From Caldilinea sp. CFX5 (lineage in GTDB: Bacteria > Chloroflexota > Anaerolineae > Caldilineales > Caldilineaceae), in NCBI GenBank assembly GCA_021405325.1, contig QWII01000103.1:1-35186 (forward strand): a stretch of 35,186 nucleotides of DNA. The letters run 5' to 3'. A program made the translations under genes and the position numbers. Shown one piece after another: positions 23,184 to 30,472 of the stretch (position 1 is its first letter; each line of letters opens with the position of its first letter). Below the pieces are notes generated by a model. The model was not told where the DNA came from and ran no database searches. It was given only the letters and a program-made list of their open reading frames with translations.

Positions 23184-25733
23184 CTACGCCACGATGATGT
23201 TCACCAATTTGGCCGACGTCACGATGATGCGTGTAACGGTTTTACCATCGACATATTTAGCAACCCGTTCATCCGCCAGTGCCGCTTGTTGTAACGCTTC
23301 CTGGTCAATGTCAGCGTTCACGGTTAGCACGGCGCGCAACTTGCCGTTGACTTGCACCGGCGTCTCAATGGTTTCATCTACACACAATGCTTCGTCATAA
23401 CTCGGCCAGGGCGCGTAGGCGATCATCGGCGTTGCCCCCAGGCGCGACCACAATTCCTCGGCAATGTGCGGGGCAAAGGGCGCCAGCAGCCGCAGAAAGG
23501 GGTTGACAATGGCGACCGGCAACGTCGTCGCCTGTCCCATCGCGTTGGTAAACTCCATCAAGCGGCTGACCGCTGTGTTCAGCTTGTCAATTGATGCAAT
23601 GCTCTCACCCACGGCCTTGATCGTTTTATGCAACTGTTTCCAGAGCGCCGCTTCACTTTCCGGTGGGGCGTCGGTCAGTTTGCTGCTCAGGGCGCCGGTG
23701 CGCTCATCGATCAGGGCGCGCCAGACTTTGTGCAGGAAGCGGGAGACCCCATCCATGCCGGCCATGTTCCAGGGCGTGCTGCCGCTCACCGGGCCGATAA
23801 AGAGTTCGTAGAGCCGCACGGCATCAGCGCCGTACTGGTCAACCACCTCGTCCAGACCGTAGATGTTCAGCTTAGACTTGGACATCTTCTCCAACTGGGT
23901 GTGCAACGGCTTGCCGGTGCTTTTGGCAAACCACTGGCCGTCGCGCTCCTCGACATCCTTGGGATAATAATATTTGCCCTGCTCATCCTGATAGGAATAC
24001 GCCTGAATCACCCCTTGGTTAAACAAGCGCTGGAACGGCTCTTTGGTCGAGACCAGACCGCAGTCGTACAACACTTTGTGCCAGAAGCGCGAGTAGAGCA
24101 GATGCAACACCGCATGTTCAGCGCCGCCCACATAAAGATCGACCGGCATCCAGTATTGTTCGGCGGCGGCTGACCAGGGTTCCTGGGTATTATGCGGATC
24201 GACATAGCGCAGATAGTACCAGCAGGAGCCGGCCCACTGCGGCATCGTGTTGGTCTCGCGCACCCCCGTTCGGCCATCGGGCAGCGTGACTAGCAGCCAA
24301 TCGTCGCCGGCTTGCGACAGCGGCGGCTTGCCAAACTCGGCGCTTTTTCGCTCCTTGATGGCCGGCAGCAACACCGGCAGTTGGTCGTCCGGGATCCGCG
24401 CCAGCGTACCATCGGCCAGGTGAACAATGGGGAAAGGTTCGCCCCAATAGCGTTGGCGGGAGAAAAGCCAGTCACGCAGCCGGTATTGGATGCGGCGTTG
24501 GCCGTGACCCTTTTCTTCCAACCAGGTGATCATCCGCTCCTTGGCCGCCGCAGTGGGCAAGCCATCCAGAAAGCCGCTGTTAACAGCGATACCGTCGCCA
24601 CTGTAGGCGCTCTCTTGAAGCGAGCTTTCAGCCCCTTGCACTACTTCGATAATCGGCAGGCCAAATTGGCGAGCAAAGTCGTGGTCGCGCTCGTCATGAC
24701 CCGGCACGGCCATAATTGCCCCTGTGCCGTAGGAGATCAGGACATAGTCGGCCACCCAAATCGGGATGGCGGCGCCGTTGACCGGGTTGATGGCATAGGC
24801 GCCGGTAAAGACGCCGCTCTTTTCCTGAGTCACAGTGGTGCGTTGCAGATCTGATTTGTTTTTGGCGGTACGCACATAGTCGGCCACTGCGGCGCGTTGA
24901 TCGGCGGTTACAATCTGGTCGACCAACGGGTGTTCCGGCGCTAGGACACAGTAGGTGGCGCCAAACAGCGTGTCCGGCCGCGTGGTGAAGACGACAAAGT
25001 GCTGGTCAACGCCTTGAATCTGGAACGTTACGTCTGCACCGGCGGATTTGCCGATCCAATTACGTTGCATCTCTTTCAGACTTTCCGGCCAATCCAGCTC
25101 ATCCAGGTCTTCCAGCAGCCGTTCAGCATAAGCCGTAATGCGCAGCATCCACTGGCGCATCGACCGTCGCTCGACTGGGTCGCCGGTTTCCACATATTTG
25201 CCGTCCTGCACCTCTTCGTTTGACAAGACGGTCCCCAATGCCGGACACCAGTTGACCGGCACATCGGCCAGATAGGCCAGACCGCGATCAAAGAGCTTCA
25301 GGAAGATCCACTGCGTCCAGCGGTAATAATCGGGCGCCACGGTGTTGACTTCGCGCTCCCAGTCATAGGAAAAGCCCAGCCTTTGCAACTGGCGGCGGAA
25401 GGTGTCGATATTGCGGGCAGTCAGGACGGCGGGATGGACATTGGCGCGGTCTGCGGCCCGTTCCGCCGGCAGGCCAAAGGCGTCCCACCCCATCGGGTGG
25501 AGGACATTGTAGCCCTGCATCCGCCGCACACGGGCAATGACATCGGTGGCGGTATAACCTTTCGGGTGGCCGACATGCAGCCCATCACCAGAGGGATAGG
25601 GGAACATGTCCAGGATATAATATTTTGGTTTCTGCGCCAACGCGGCGCCGGACGGTGTACGAAAAACAGCATGATCGGCCCAGGCTCCTTGCCACTTGGG
25701 TTCGATCACGCTGGGATTGTAGTAGTGTGACAT
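23184..25733 (-). CDS. leuS: Leucyl-tRNA synthetase
   Basis: The product is 849 residues. It is a class I synthetase charging tRNA-Leu in the cytoplasm. The HIGH motif is HVGH at 53-56 within FPYPSGDGLHVGHPKGY. The editing domain lies between, with TTRPDTLFGATY. The tail of the catalytic domain carries KMSKS near residue 615 (LEKMSKSKLNIYG). The start at 25733 is set by CGAGGAG and family homology (MSHYYNPSVIEPKWQ); a longer frame to 25814 reads through a heptamer repeat and is rejected. The upstream leader is about 270 bases long and contains a sequence complementary to this ribosome-binding site. Confidence 0.98.
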   Translation of the reverse strand: MSHYYNPSVIEPKWQGAWADHAVFRTPSGAALAQKPKYYILDMFPYPSGDGLHVGHPKGYTATDVIARVRRMQGYNVLHPMGWDAFGLPAERAADRANVHPAVLTARNIDTFRRQLQRLGFSYDWEREVNTVAPDYYRWTQWIFLKLFDRGLAYLADVPVNWCPALGTVLSNEEVQDGKYVETGDPVERRSMRQWMLRITAYAERLLEDLDELDWPESLKEMQRNWIGKSAGADVTFQIQGVDQHFVVFTTRPDTLFGATYCVLAPEHPLVDQIVTADQRAAVADYVRTAKNKSDLQRTTVTQEKSGVFTGAYAINPVNGAAIPIWVADYVLISYGTGAIMAVPGHDERDHDFARQFGLPIIEVVQGAESSLQESAYSGDGIAVNSGFLDGLPTAAAKERMITWLEEKGHGQRRIQYRLRDWLFSRQRYWGEPFPIVHLADGTLARIPDDQLPVLLPAIKERKSAEFGKPPLSQAGDDWLLVTLPDGRTGVRETNTMPQWAGSCWYYLRYVDPHNTQEPWSAAAEQYWMPVDLYVGGAEHAVLHLLYSRFWHKVLYDCGLVSTKEPFQRLFNQGVIQAYSYQDEQGKYYYPKDVEERDGQWFAKSTGKPLHTQLEKMSKSKLNIYGLDEVVDQYGADAVRLYELFIGPVSGSTPWNMAGMDGVSRFLHKVWRALIDERTGALSSKLTDAPPESEAALWKQLHKTIKAVGESIASIDKLNTAVSRLMEFTNAMGQATTLPVAIVNPFLRLLAPFAPHIAEELWSRLGATPMIAYAPWPSYDEALCVDETIETPVQVNGKLRAVLTVNADIDQEALQQAALADERVAKYVDGKTVTRIIVTSAKLVNIIVA

Positions 25734-25741
25734 ACGGTCTC

Positions 25742-25776
25742 CTCGTGATGCGTGATTCGTGTTGCGTGTTGCGTGA
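25742..25776. repeat. Five heptamer repeats beside the leuS ribosome-binding site
   Basis: Read on the plus strand: CTCGTGA, TGCGTGA, TTCGTGT, TGCGTGT, TGCGTGA in perfect 7-bp register. The first unit overlaps the leuS Shine-Dalgarno sequence. Confidence 0.8.
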
Positions 25777-25896
25777 ACCGGCAGATGATAAGTACACAAC
25801 GCCAATAGCGCCATTGCAGCAAGCGCAGTGGCGGCATCTGTCGTTTCAGATAAGAATCGTCAATTGGGGTAGGGACAGGCCCGCAGATGGCGCGGG

Positions 25897-26007
25897 CTAT
25901 CTAAGCGCGAGGAGACCACCGACGCTGGCGCCCAAGCAGACGCTAACGACGGTCAAATTGGCTATGGTGGCATTGGGTACGCAAGTGCGTATAGCATTGT
26001 CCATCAT
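25897..26007 (-). CDS. Possible leuS leader peptide ending in Leu codons
   Basis: From ATG 26007 (or 26004) a 36-codon frame runs to TAG 25897-25899. It ends Gly-Gly-Leu-Leu-Ala-Leu-Arg, with codons GGT CTC CTC GCG CTT, and the GGTCTCCTCG anti-Shine-Dalgarno sequence is exactly these codons. A ribosome paused there for lack of Leu-tRNA would cover the sequence and free the leuS start site. Translation is uncertain: there is no Shine-Dalgarno sequence, and depending on the -10 box used the ATG may lie at or just before the transcript start. The middle is hydrophobic (ANLTVVSVCLGASVGG), so a small membrane peptide is another possibility. Confidence 0.35.
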   Translation of the reverse strand: MMDNAIRTCVPNATIANLTVVSVCLGASVGGLLALR

Positions 26008-26071
26008 ACAAAACAGTATACCACAGCTTGTCAAGGGGGTACGGGGTGGTATCGGTAAATTGAGGCGGGCC

Positions 26072-26143
26072 ATATCACCGCGAACCAAAGGATTAGCGAA
26101 TTACCCTGATGTGATTCGCTAATCCTTTGGTTCGCGGTGATAT
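26072..26143. repeat. ATATCACCGCGAA palindrome, copy 2
   Basis: Perfect 30-bp arms (26072-26101 and 26114-26143) enclose a 12-base loop. The arms differ from copy 1 (23106-23183) at two positions, and in both cases the opposite arm carries the complementary change. It lies 6 bases past the stop of the NTF2-like gene. Both copies are preceded by GGGCC on the plus strand. Confidence 0.85.
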
Positions 26144-26149
26144 TTCGGG

Positions 26150-26608
26150 TTAGGCGCTGTGACCCGCCCAAGGGTTGTCAATCAACAGGCGCCAACTGCC
26201 ATCAGCCTGGCGGCGGGCAACCTGGATGCCTTTGCCGATCTGTTCCTGCGGGTAGCTATCCGGCAGACGCACGGTCAAGCGCCATTCGGAGTTGAGCAGG
26301 GCAATCTCGTCAGCTTGCAGAACGTTGACGCTTTCGTAGCGGATCTGCGGGCGCAGCGCCAGACATTGTTGCATCACCGCGCGGATTGCCGGCAGGCCAG
26401 TGACAGAGGGTTGACCAGGGAAAGGCACCGTCTGTCCCTCCTCATCAAAGAGCGCCATGATCCCCTCAAGATCACCATTGTTCAGGGCCAGCGCAAAGCG
26501 ATCATACAACTCGGCCGGCTGACGAACGGGGATGGCATTGATCATCGACGGCATTTTCATCATTGGCGGCGTCGGCATGGCCGGCGCCATTGTCATTGTC
26601 GTGTTCAT
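26150..26608 (-). CDS. NTF2-like/SnoaL-type protein
   Basis: The product is 152 residues. A Met/Pro-rich N-terminus of about 30 residues precedes an NTF2-like cone fold (ELYDRFALALNNGDLEGIMA, then LFDEEGQTVPFPGQPSVTGL, then AIRAVMQQCL), with a terminal strand SWRLLIDNPWAG. The family includes small isomerases, hydrolases and ligand-binding proteins, and the specific role is unknown. Its ATG overlaps the TGA of the upstream secreted-protein gene (ATGA at 26605-26608), so the two are translationally coupled. No signal peptide is evident. Confidence 0.8.
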   Translation of the reverse strand: MNTTMTMAPAMPTPPMMKMPSMINAIPVRQPAELYDRFALALNNGDLEGIMALFDEEGQTVPFPGQPSVTGLPAIRAVMQQCLALRPQIRYESVNVLQADEIALLNSEWRLTVRLPDSYPQEQIGKGIQVARRQADGSWRLLIDNPWAGHSA

Positions 26609-27117
26609 GGCAAGCAGACCATCCCTTCATAATCCGATTCGCCCATACCGGTGGCAAAATCAAAGGTGCCGCTGGCACGAATGACGCCGGTGGCGCCGGC
26701 TAACTCACCGGTCGCCCCAACAATATACTGCATATCGACAATGTTGCCGTCGCCGCCATTTTGGAAAGCGCCCGCATTCTTAATGATCAGATCGCCTTCT
26801 TTGCCATTCATGCGGGCGTGGATGGTACTATTGGTGGTGAAGAGCTTCACTTCACTCACGTCGGTATCCGTCTGCGACGCAAGAATGCCAAAGAAGTCGC
26901 CTTGAATCCCACCTTGATATTCCCCGGCAATACACAAGGCGCCTTCAGGACAAGGCGCCCCAAAGACAAAGTGTTCCTGGTAATGACCATTGACCTTTTG
27001 GCACGGTGCAGTGGCGTTGACGCCGCTACTAGCAGTGAGTAAGGCCAGCGCGGCCAGGGCAAAAGCGGACATGCGAACGGCGAATTTGCTGCGATTTTGT
27101 GATGGTTTGGTAAACAT
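26605..27117 (-). CDS. Secreted beta-barrel-like protein of unknown function
   Basis: The product is 170 residues. A signal peptide (basic N-terminus to about residue 19, hydrophobic MSAFALAALALLTASSGVNA, cleavage near residues 36-37) is followed by a beta-rich domain. The latter includes GELAGATGVIRASGTFDFAT, then GMGESDYEGMVC. This Gly-rich strand pattern is reminiscent of allene-oxide-cyclase-like or related calycin barrels, but I cannot assign a family firmly. Four Cys residues in the mature part could form disulfides. AGGAGG lies 9 bases before the ATG. It forms an operon with the NTF2-like gene, which starts inside its stop codon. Confidence 0.7.
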   Translation of the reverse strand: MFTKPSQNRSKFAVRMSAFALAALALLTASSGVNATAPCQKVNGHYQEHFVFGAPCPEGALCIAGEYQGGIQGDFFGILASQTDTDVSEVKLFTTNSTIHARMNGKEGDLIIKNAGAFQNGGDGNIVDMQYIVGATGELAGATGVIRASGTFDFATGMGESDYEGMVCLP

Positions 27118-27300
27118 TACTTTCCTCCTGATATGTGTTGAAACCAGTTGATTGAGTTGTTGTCCTTGCGGCTTATGTCATTAGTGTAGCCGATTGGCCG
27201 CCCAAGCGGATCGAGAAGAATACGCAGCACAACCAGGAAATTTACGCCAGCTTCAACATGGCGGCATAGGCAATTCCGCTGGCCAGCGCCAGGAAAAATA

Positions 27301-27338
27301 CCCCTCTTGCGTGGGGGTAAAATTCCCCACGCAAGGGG
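27301..27338. repeat. CCCCTTGCGTGGGG hairpin in divergent spacer
   Basis: CCCC-TC-TTGCGTGGGG (27301-27316) pairs with CCCCACGCAAGGGG (27325-27338); the left arm has a 2-base bulge. It lies in the 293-base divergent region between the secreted-protein and hydrolase genes, where I see no other supported feature beyond normal ribosome-binding sites. Confidence 0.65.
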
Positions 27339-27410
27339 CGTTACAGCGACCGCCGCTGGTGCGAAACTGACATGGTATAGCGAATCGTCAAATGCACGCT
27401 TGGAGGAAAC

Positions 27411-28487
27411 ATGAACACCTTTCATACATCTGCTACTGTCCATCCCCGTTTGTCCGAAGCCCGCCAGCCGCCGGCGCGACGGTGGCTCCGGCGCCTATGG
27501 TTGTGGCCGTTGGTGGCCGTACTGGCCTTACTCACAACTGGCGTCACCTACCAACTGATCGGCGGCCTCATCGACCACCAGCGGTACTCGGCGCCGGGGC
27601 AATTGATCGAGATTGGTACGGACAGCCGTCGCCAGCGGCTCCACATCTACTGCATGGGCGAAGGCAGCCCGACCGTAATCTTGGATCATGTGGCAGATAC
27701 GAATAGTATGCAGTGGGCGTTGATCCAACCTTTGGTGGCGGCGGAAACCCGCGTCTGCGCCTATGACCGAGCCGGTTTCGGTTGGAGCGACCCTGGCCCC
27801 CAGCCCCGTGACGCCAAACAGAATGCGTATGAGTTGCACATGTTGCTTCGAAACGCCGCGTTGCCCGCACCTTACCTCGTGGTCGGTCACTCTTTTGGGG
27901 CGAATGTTAGTCGCGTCTATGCTGCGCACTACCCGGCTGAAGTTGCCGGCGTGGTGCTGGTTGACCCAGGTGTCGCCTTTGATCGACCAGCGGTGCCGGC
28001 AGCGGTGAATAGGCAGTGGAAAGAGGAACTCCCGTGGGTTATGCGTCAGAGCCGCTGGCTGGCGCGGGTCGGCCTGTGGCGACTGGCAGGGGTATTGGGC
28101 TTCTTGCCGGGACATGGCGATCTGCCGCCGGCCCAGGCGCAGCCTTTTGACGCATTGCAAATGCCCATCACCTTCCATGACACACTGGCGGCCCAAGGAG
28201 CCGGTATGGCGGCCACCTCAGCCGAAGTATTGGCGGCGGAGAAGATGTTGGGTAACGTTCCCCTATTGGTGTTAAGCGCCGCCGAACCAGCCAACGATCA
28301 GGCCCGCCAGGTCTGGAATGGCGTCAATGCTACCATTGCCGAACGTGTTCCCAATGGGGTGCATCGCATCATCGCCGGCGCTGACCACATGTCCCTAGTT
28401 CTCAAGCGTGAACATGCGCAGATCACCGCCGCCGCGATTCTGGAAGTGGTGCATGCAGTACGCACCGGGCAACCGTTGCAACCGTGA
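27411..28487 (+). CDS. Membrane-anchored alpha/beta hydrolase
   Basis: The product is 358 residues. A basic N-terminus and a single helix (about 29-50, WPLVAVLALLTTGVTYQLIG) anchor it. The hydrolase fold follows: strand VILDHVADTNSMQW, then CAYDRAGFGWSDPGP, and the nucleophile elbow VGHSFGAN with Ser161. His in AGADHMSLVL is the likely catalytic histidine. Substrate is unknown (ester or amide). GGAGG lies 5 bases before the ATG. It is followed closely by a palindrome that begins 2 bases after the stop and separates it from the kinase gene. Confidence 0.88.
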   Translation: MNTFHTSATVHPRLSEARQPPARRWLRRLWLWPLVAVLALLTTGVTYQLIGGLIDHQRYSAPGQLIEIGTDSRRQRLHIYCMGEGSPTVILDHVADTNSMQWALIQPLVAAETRVCAYDRAGFGWSDPGPQPRDAKQNAYELHMLLRNAALPAPYLVVGHSFGANVSRVYAAHYPAEVAGVVLVDPGVAFDRPAVPAAVNRQWKEELPWVMRQSRWLARVGLWRLAGVLGFLPGHGDLPPAQAQPFDALQMPITFHDTLAAQGAGMAATSAEVLAAEKMLGNVPLLVLSAAEPANDQARQVWNGVNATIAERVPNGVHRIIAGADHMSLVLKREHAQITAAAILEVVHAVRTGQPLQP

Positions 28488-28489
28488 AG

Positions 28490-28550
28490 AAGAAACCAGG
28501 GTTTTCCAGTGGCGTACAAGCAGATCGAGTGCGCAAAACCCTGGTTTCTT
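28490..28550. repeat. AAGAAACCAGGGTTTT palindrome
   Basis: Perfect 16-bp arms (28490-28505 and 28535-28550) surround a 29-base loop. It starts 2 bases after the hydrolase stop and ends just upstream of the -10 box of the kinase gene. It resembles AGAAACC-GGTTTCT dispersed repeats common in bacterial genomes. Confidence 0.8.
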
Positions 28551-28563
28551 TTCCGCCGTCGTG

Positions 28564-28569
28564 TATAAT
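28564..28569 (+). promoter_or_regulatory. -10 box of a probably leaderless kinase transcript
   Basis: TATAAT lies 7 bases before the kinase ATG (28576), implying transcription starts at or next to the start codon. No convincing -35 hexamer is present. The right arm of the palindrome occupies that position. Confidence 0.55.
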
Positions 28570-28575
28570 AGCCTT

Positions 28576-29724
28576 ATGACCAACGAACCTTTGCTCCGCC
28601 TGCAGGATGCCCGCCTGCACCATCTTGCCGTCTATCTGGTCGTGATCGCCCTGGTGGGCATCAGTCTTGTCCTCCTGCGCGAGCCCTGGGCGATTGGGAC
28701 CATTATCATTCTCTGTTTGGCCTTTGCGTTAGTCCACCGGCTGGGGATGCCGGCTGTCCAAACGCGGCGACAGGCGACGCTGTACCTGGTTGTCCAGACA
28801 GTGGTGGTAACGGGGATCTGTCTGGCGGCGGGGTCAGGCGATCCCTTTAACTTTCCCTTTTTCGTTTTGTCGATCCAAGCTATGCTCTTCGTTCCGCCGC
28901 GCATGGCGGCTGGCTGGGTGCTTGCCTTCTACCTCGTCGGCTGCGCCACCGTCGCCATCCGCCAAGGGGGGATCGGCCCAGTCTATCTCCTCTTCTACCT
29001 GACCGCCTTTGTCTTTGCCGGCGTCTATGGCTATACGCTGCGTCAGGCCGAGATCGCCCGCCGGCATAATGCGCAACTGCTGGCTGAATTGCAAGTCGCC
29101 CAGCAGAAATTGCATGATCTGGCCGTGGCCGAGGAACGCAACCGGCTGGCGCGCGATCTGCATGACAGCACCAAACAGCAAGCCTTCGCCCTTTCGGCGC
29201 AACTGGACGCCGTGCGCTCCTTATTGTACCGTGACCCCGTTGCCGCCGAACGCCACTTACAGCAGGCAGAGGGGCTGGCAGACACACTGCGGCAAGAGCT
29301 GGCAGCGATGATTCTCGACCTGCGCCCGCCTGCTTTAGGGGAAGAGGGGTTGGTGGTCGCCCTTGAACAGTATACAAGCGGCTGGTCGCGCCGGCATGCC
29401 ATTGTCGTCACGCTTCAGATGGACAGGGTGAAAAAACTCCCGCCGATAGTGGAGCAGACGCTTTTTCGCATTGTTCAGGAGGCGCTGGCCAATGTAGCCC
29501 GTCATAGTCGGGCGAAGCAGGTCACGGTCCAGTTGCAACAGACAAGCGAGCAGATGCGGCTGACCATTCGCGACGGTGGCTGTGGGTTTGACCCGCAACA
29601 GGTGCGTGCCGGTCTTGGGCTGCACTCCATGCGTGAACGGGCCGACGCGCTACCGCAAGGCATGTTCACAGTGACGAGTCAACCGGGGCAAGGCACAGAG
29701 GTGGTGATCGTATGGCGACGATGA
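28576..29724 (+). CDS. NarL-type sensor histidine kinase (HisKA_3)
   Basis: The product is 382 residues. About five membrane helices occupy residues 15-155. A coiled coil and the dimerisation/phosphoacceptor domain follow, with AEERNRLARDLHDSTKQQ (His196). The HATPase domain has LFRIVQEALANVARHSRAKQ, then DGGCGFDP and GLGLHSMRERA. Kinases of this class pair with LuxR/NarL regulators; here the regulator overlaps its 3' end by 13 bases. The upstream extension to 28408 reads through the hydrolase tail and the palindrome and is rejected in favour of ATG 28576. Signal is unknown. Confidence 0.93.
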   Translation: MTNEPLLRLQDARLHHLAVYLVVIALVGISLVLLREPWAIGTIIILCLAFALVHRLGMPAVQTRRQATLYLVVQTVVVTGICLAAGSGDPFNFPFFVLSIQAMLFVPPRMAAGWVLAFYLVGCATVAIRQGGIGPVYLLFYLTAFVFAGVYGYTLRQAEIARRHNAQLLAELQVAQQKLHDLAVAEERNRLARDLHDSTKQQAFALSAQLDAVRSLLYRDPVAAERHLQQAEGLADTLRQELAAMILDLRPPALGEEGLVVALEQYTSGWSRRHAIVVTLQMDRVKKLPPIVEQTLFRIVQEALANVARHSRAKQVTVQLQQTSEQMRLTIRDGGCGFDPQQVRAGLGLHSMRERADALPQGMFTVTSQPGQGTEVVIVWRR

Positions 29725-30371
29725 TTACGGTGCTGATTGTGGATGACCATGCCGTTGTACGCCAGGGGGTCCGCGCAGCGTTGGAAGCACGTCAGGATTT
29801 TGTGGTGATCGGCGAAGCCGAATCAGGGGCGGCGGCAGTGCAATTTGTCCAGGAGTGGCTCCCCGATGTTGTGCTGATGGATCTACTCATGCCAGGGCTA
29901 GATGGCGTGGAGGCGACGCGGCAGATTAAGCGGCTCAGCCCGCGCACGCAGATTGTCGTCCTCACCTCCCACCATGATGACAGCTATATTTTCCCGGCCT
30001 TGCGCGCCGGCGCCATTTCTTATCTGCTCAAACAGGTGAAGATGGAGGAACTGGCGGAAGCGGTGCGCCGGGCGGCGCGCGGTGAGGCGACCCTTGATCC
30101 ACGCGTCGCGACACGGGTGATTCAGGAGTTACAAGGGACGCCGGCAACAGGCAATCCACCGAATGCCTTTGTTGAGTTGACTGATCGTGAACTGGAAGTC
30201 CTCAAGCTAATCGCCCAAGGCATGACCAACGCCGAAATCATGAAACAGTTAGTCATTAGCGAACACACGGTCAAAGGCCATGTGAGCAACATCCTGAGCA
30301 AGCTCCACTTGGCCGACCGCACGCAAGCGGCGATCTTTGCCTGGCGTGAGGGGATTGTTCGTCGTGCCTGA
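29712..30371 (+). CDS. LuxR/NarL-family response regulator
   Basis: The product is 219 residues (216 if the ATG at 29721 is used). The receiver domain has the Asp11-Asp12 acidic pair, Asp57 as phospho-acceptor (VVLMDLLMPG) and the switch Thr in VVLTSHHD; the usual Lys lies in YLLKQV. The C-terminal LuxR-type HTH is LTDRELEVLKLIAQGMTNAE, then HTVKGHVSNILSKL. It overlaps the kinase gene, so the pair is translationally coupled. Targets are unknown. Confidence 0.95.
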   Translation: MATMITVLIVDDHAVVRQGVRAALEARQDFVVIGEAESGAAAVQFVQEWLPDVVLMDLLMPGLDGVEATRQIKRLSPRTQIVVLTSHHDDSYIFPALRAGAISYLLKQVKMEELAEAVRRAARGEATLDPRVATRVIQELQGTPATGNPPNAFVELTDRELEVLKLIAQGMTNAEIMKQLVISEHTVKGHVSNILSKLHLADRTQAAIFAWREGIVRRA

Positions 30372-30386
30372 GTTCTTCAGAGACAT

Positions 30387-30449
30387 AGAGATTGAGAGAT
30401 ACAGAGATTGAGTCACATAATCTCTCAATCTCTGTATCTCTCAATCTCT
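30387..30449. repeat. AGAGATTG palindrome made of octamer repeats
   Basis: Perfect 26-bp arms (30387-30412 and 30424-30449), each composed of three near-octamers AGAGATTG, AGAGATAC, AGAGATTG, surround an 11-base loop. It lies 15 bases after the regulator stop and ends 23 bases before the amidohydrolase start, so it sits in that gene's leader or promoter. Confidence 0.85.
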
Positions 30450-30472
30450 CAACCCAAAGAAAGCGAGTACCC

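Larger units (their letters stand above)
25734..26034 (-). promoter_or_regulatory. leuS leader with anti-Shine-Dalgarno and hairpin
   Basis: On the minus strand, TTGACA (26029-26034) and two weaker -10 candidates (TTGTAT 26006-26011 at 17 bp; TATACT 26015-26020, too close to TTGACA) suggest a start near 26000. Downstream, GGTCTCCTCG (25917-25908) is perfectly complementary to CGAGGAGACC (25745-25736), which contains the leuS Shine-Dalgarno sequence 2 bases before the ATG; two G-U pairs could extend it. A hairpin GCCCGC-N7-GCGGGC (25897-25879) overlaps the stop of the small leader frame. This fits sequestration of the ribosome-binding site. A short translational T-box is an alternative: GGTGG...CGCG is T-box-like, but AGGGTGG is absent. 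Confidence 0.5.

Noticed and set aside
25734..26034. Canonical T-box riboswitch upstream of leuS
   Set aside because: GGTGG and CGCG fragments are present, but the AGGGTGGNACCGCG core, a Stem I with specifier loop and a terminator are not recognisable. It is kept only as an alternative in the leader entry.
28408..28575. N-terminal extension of the kinase overlapping the hydrolase tail
   Set aside because: The extension is translated through the hydrolase 3' end and a palindrome, has no homology-like features, and a -10 box lies just before the internal ATG.
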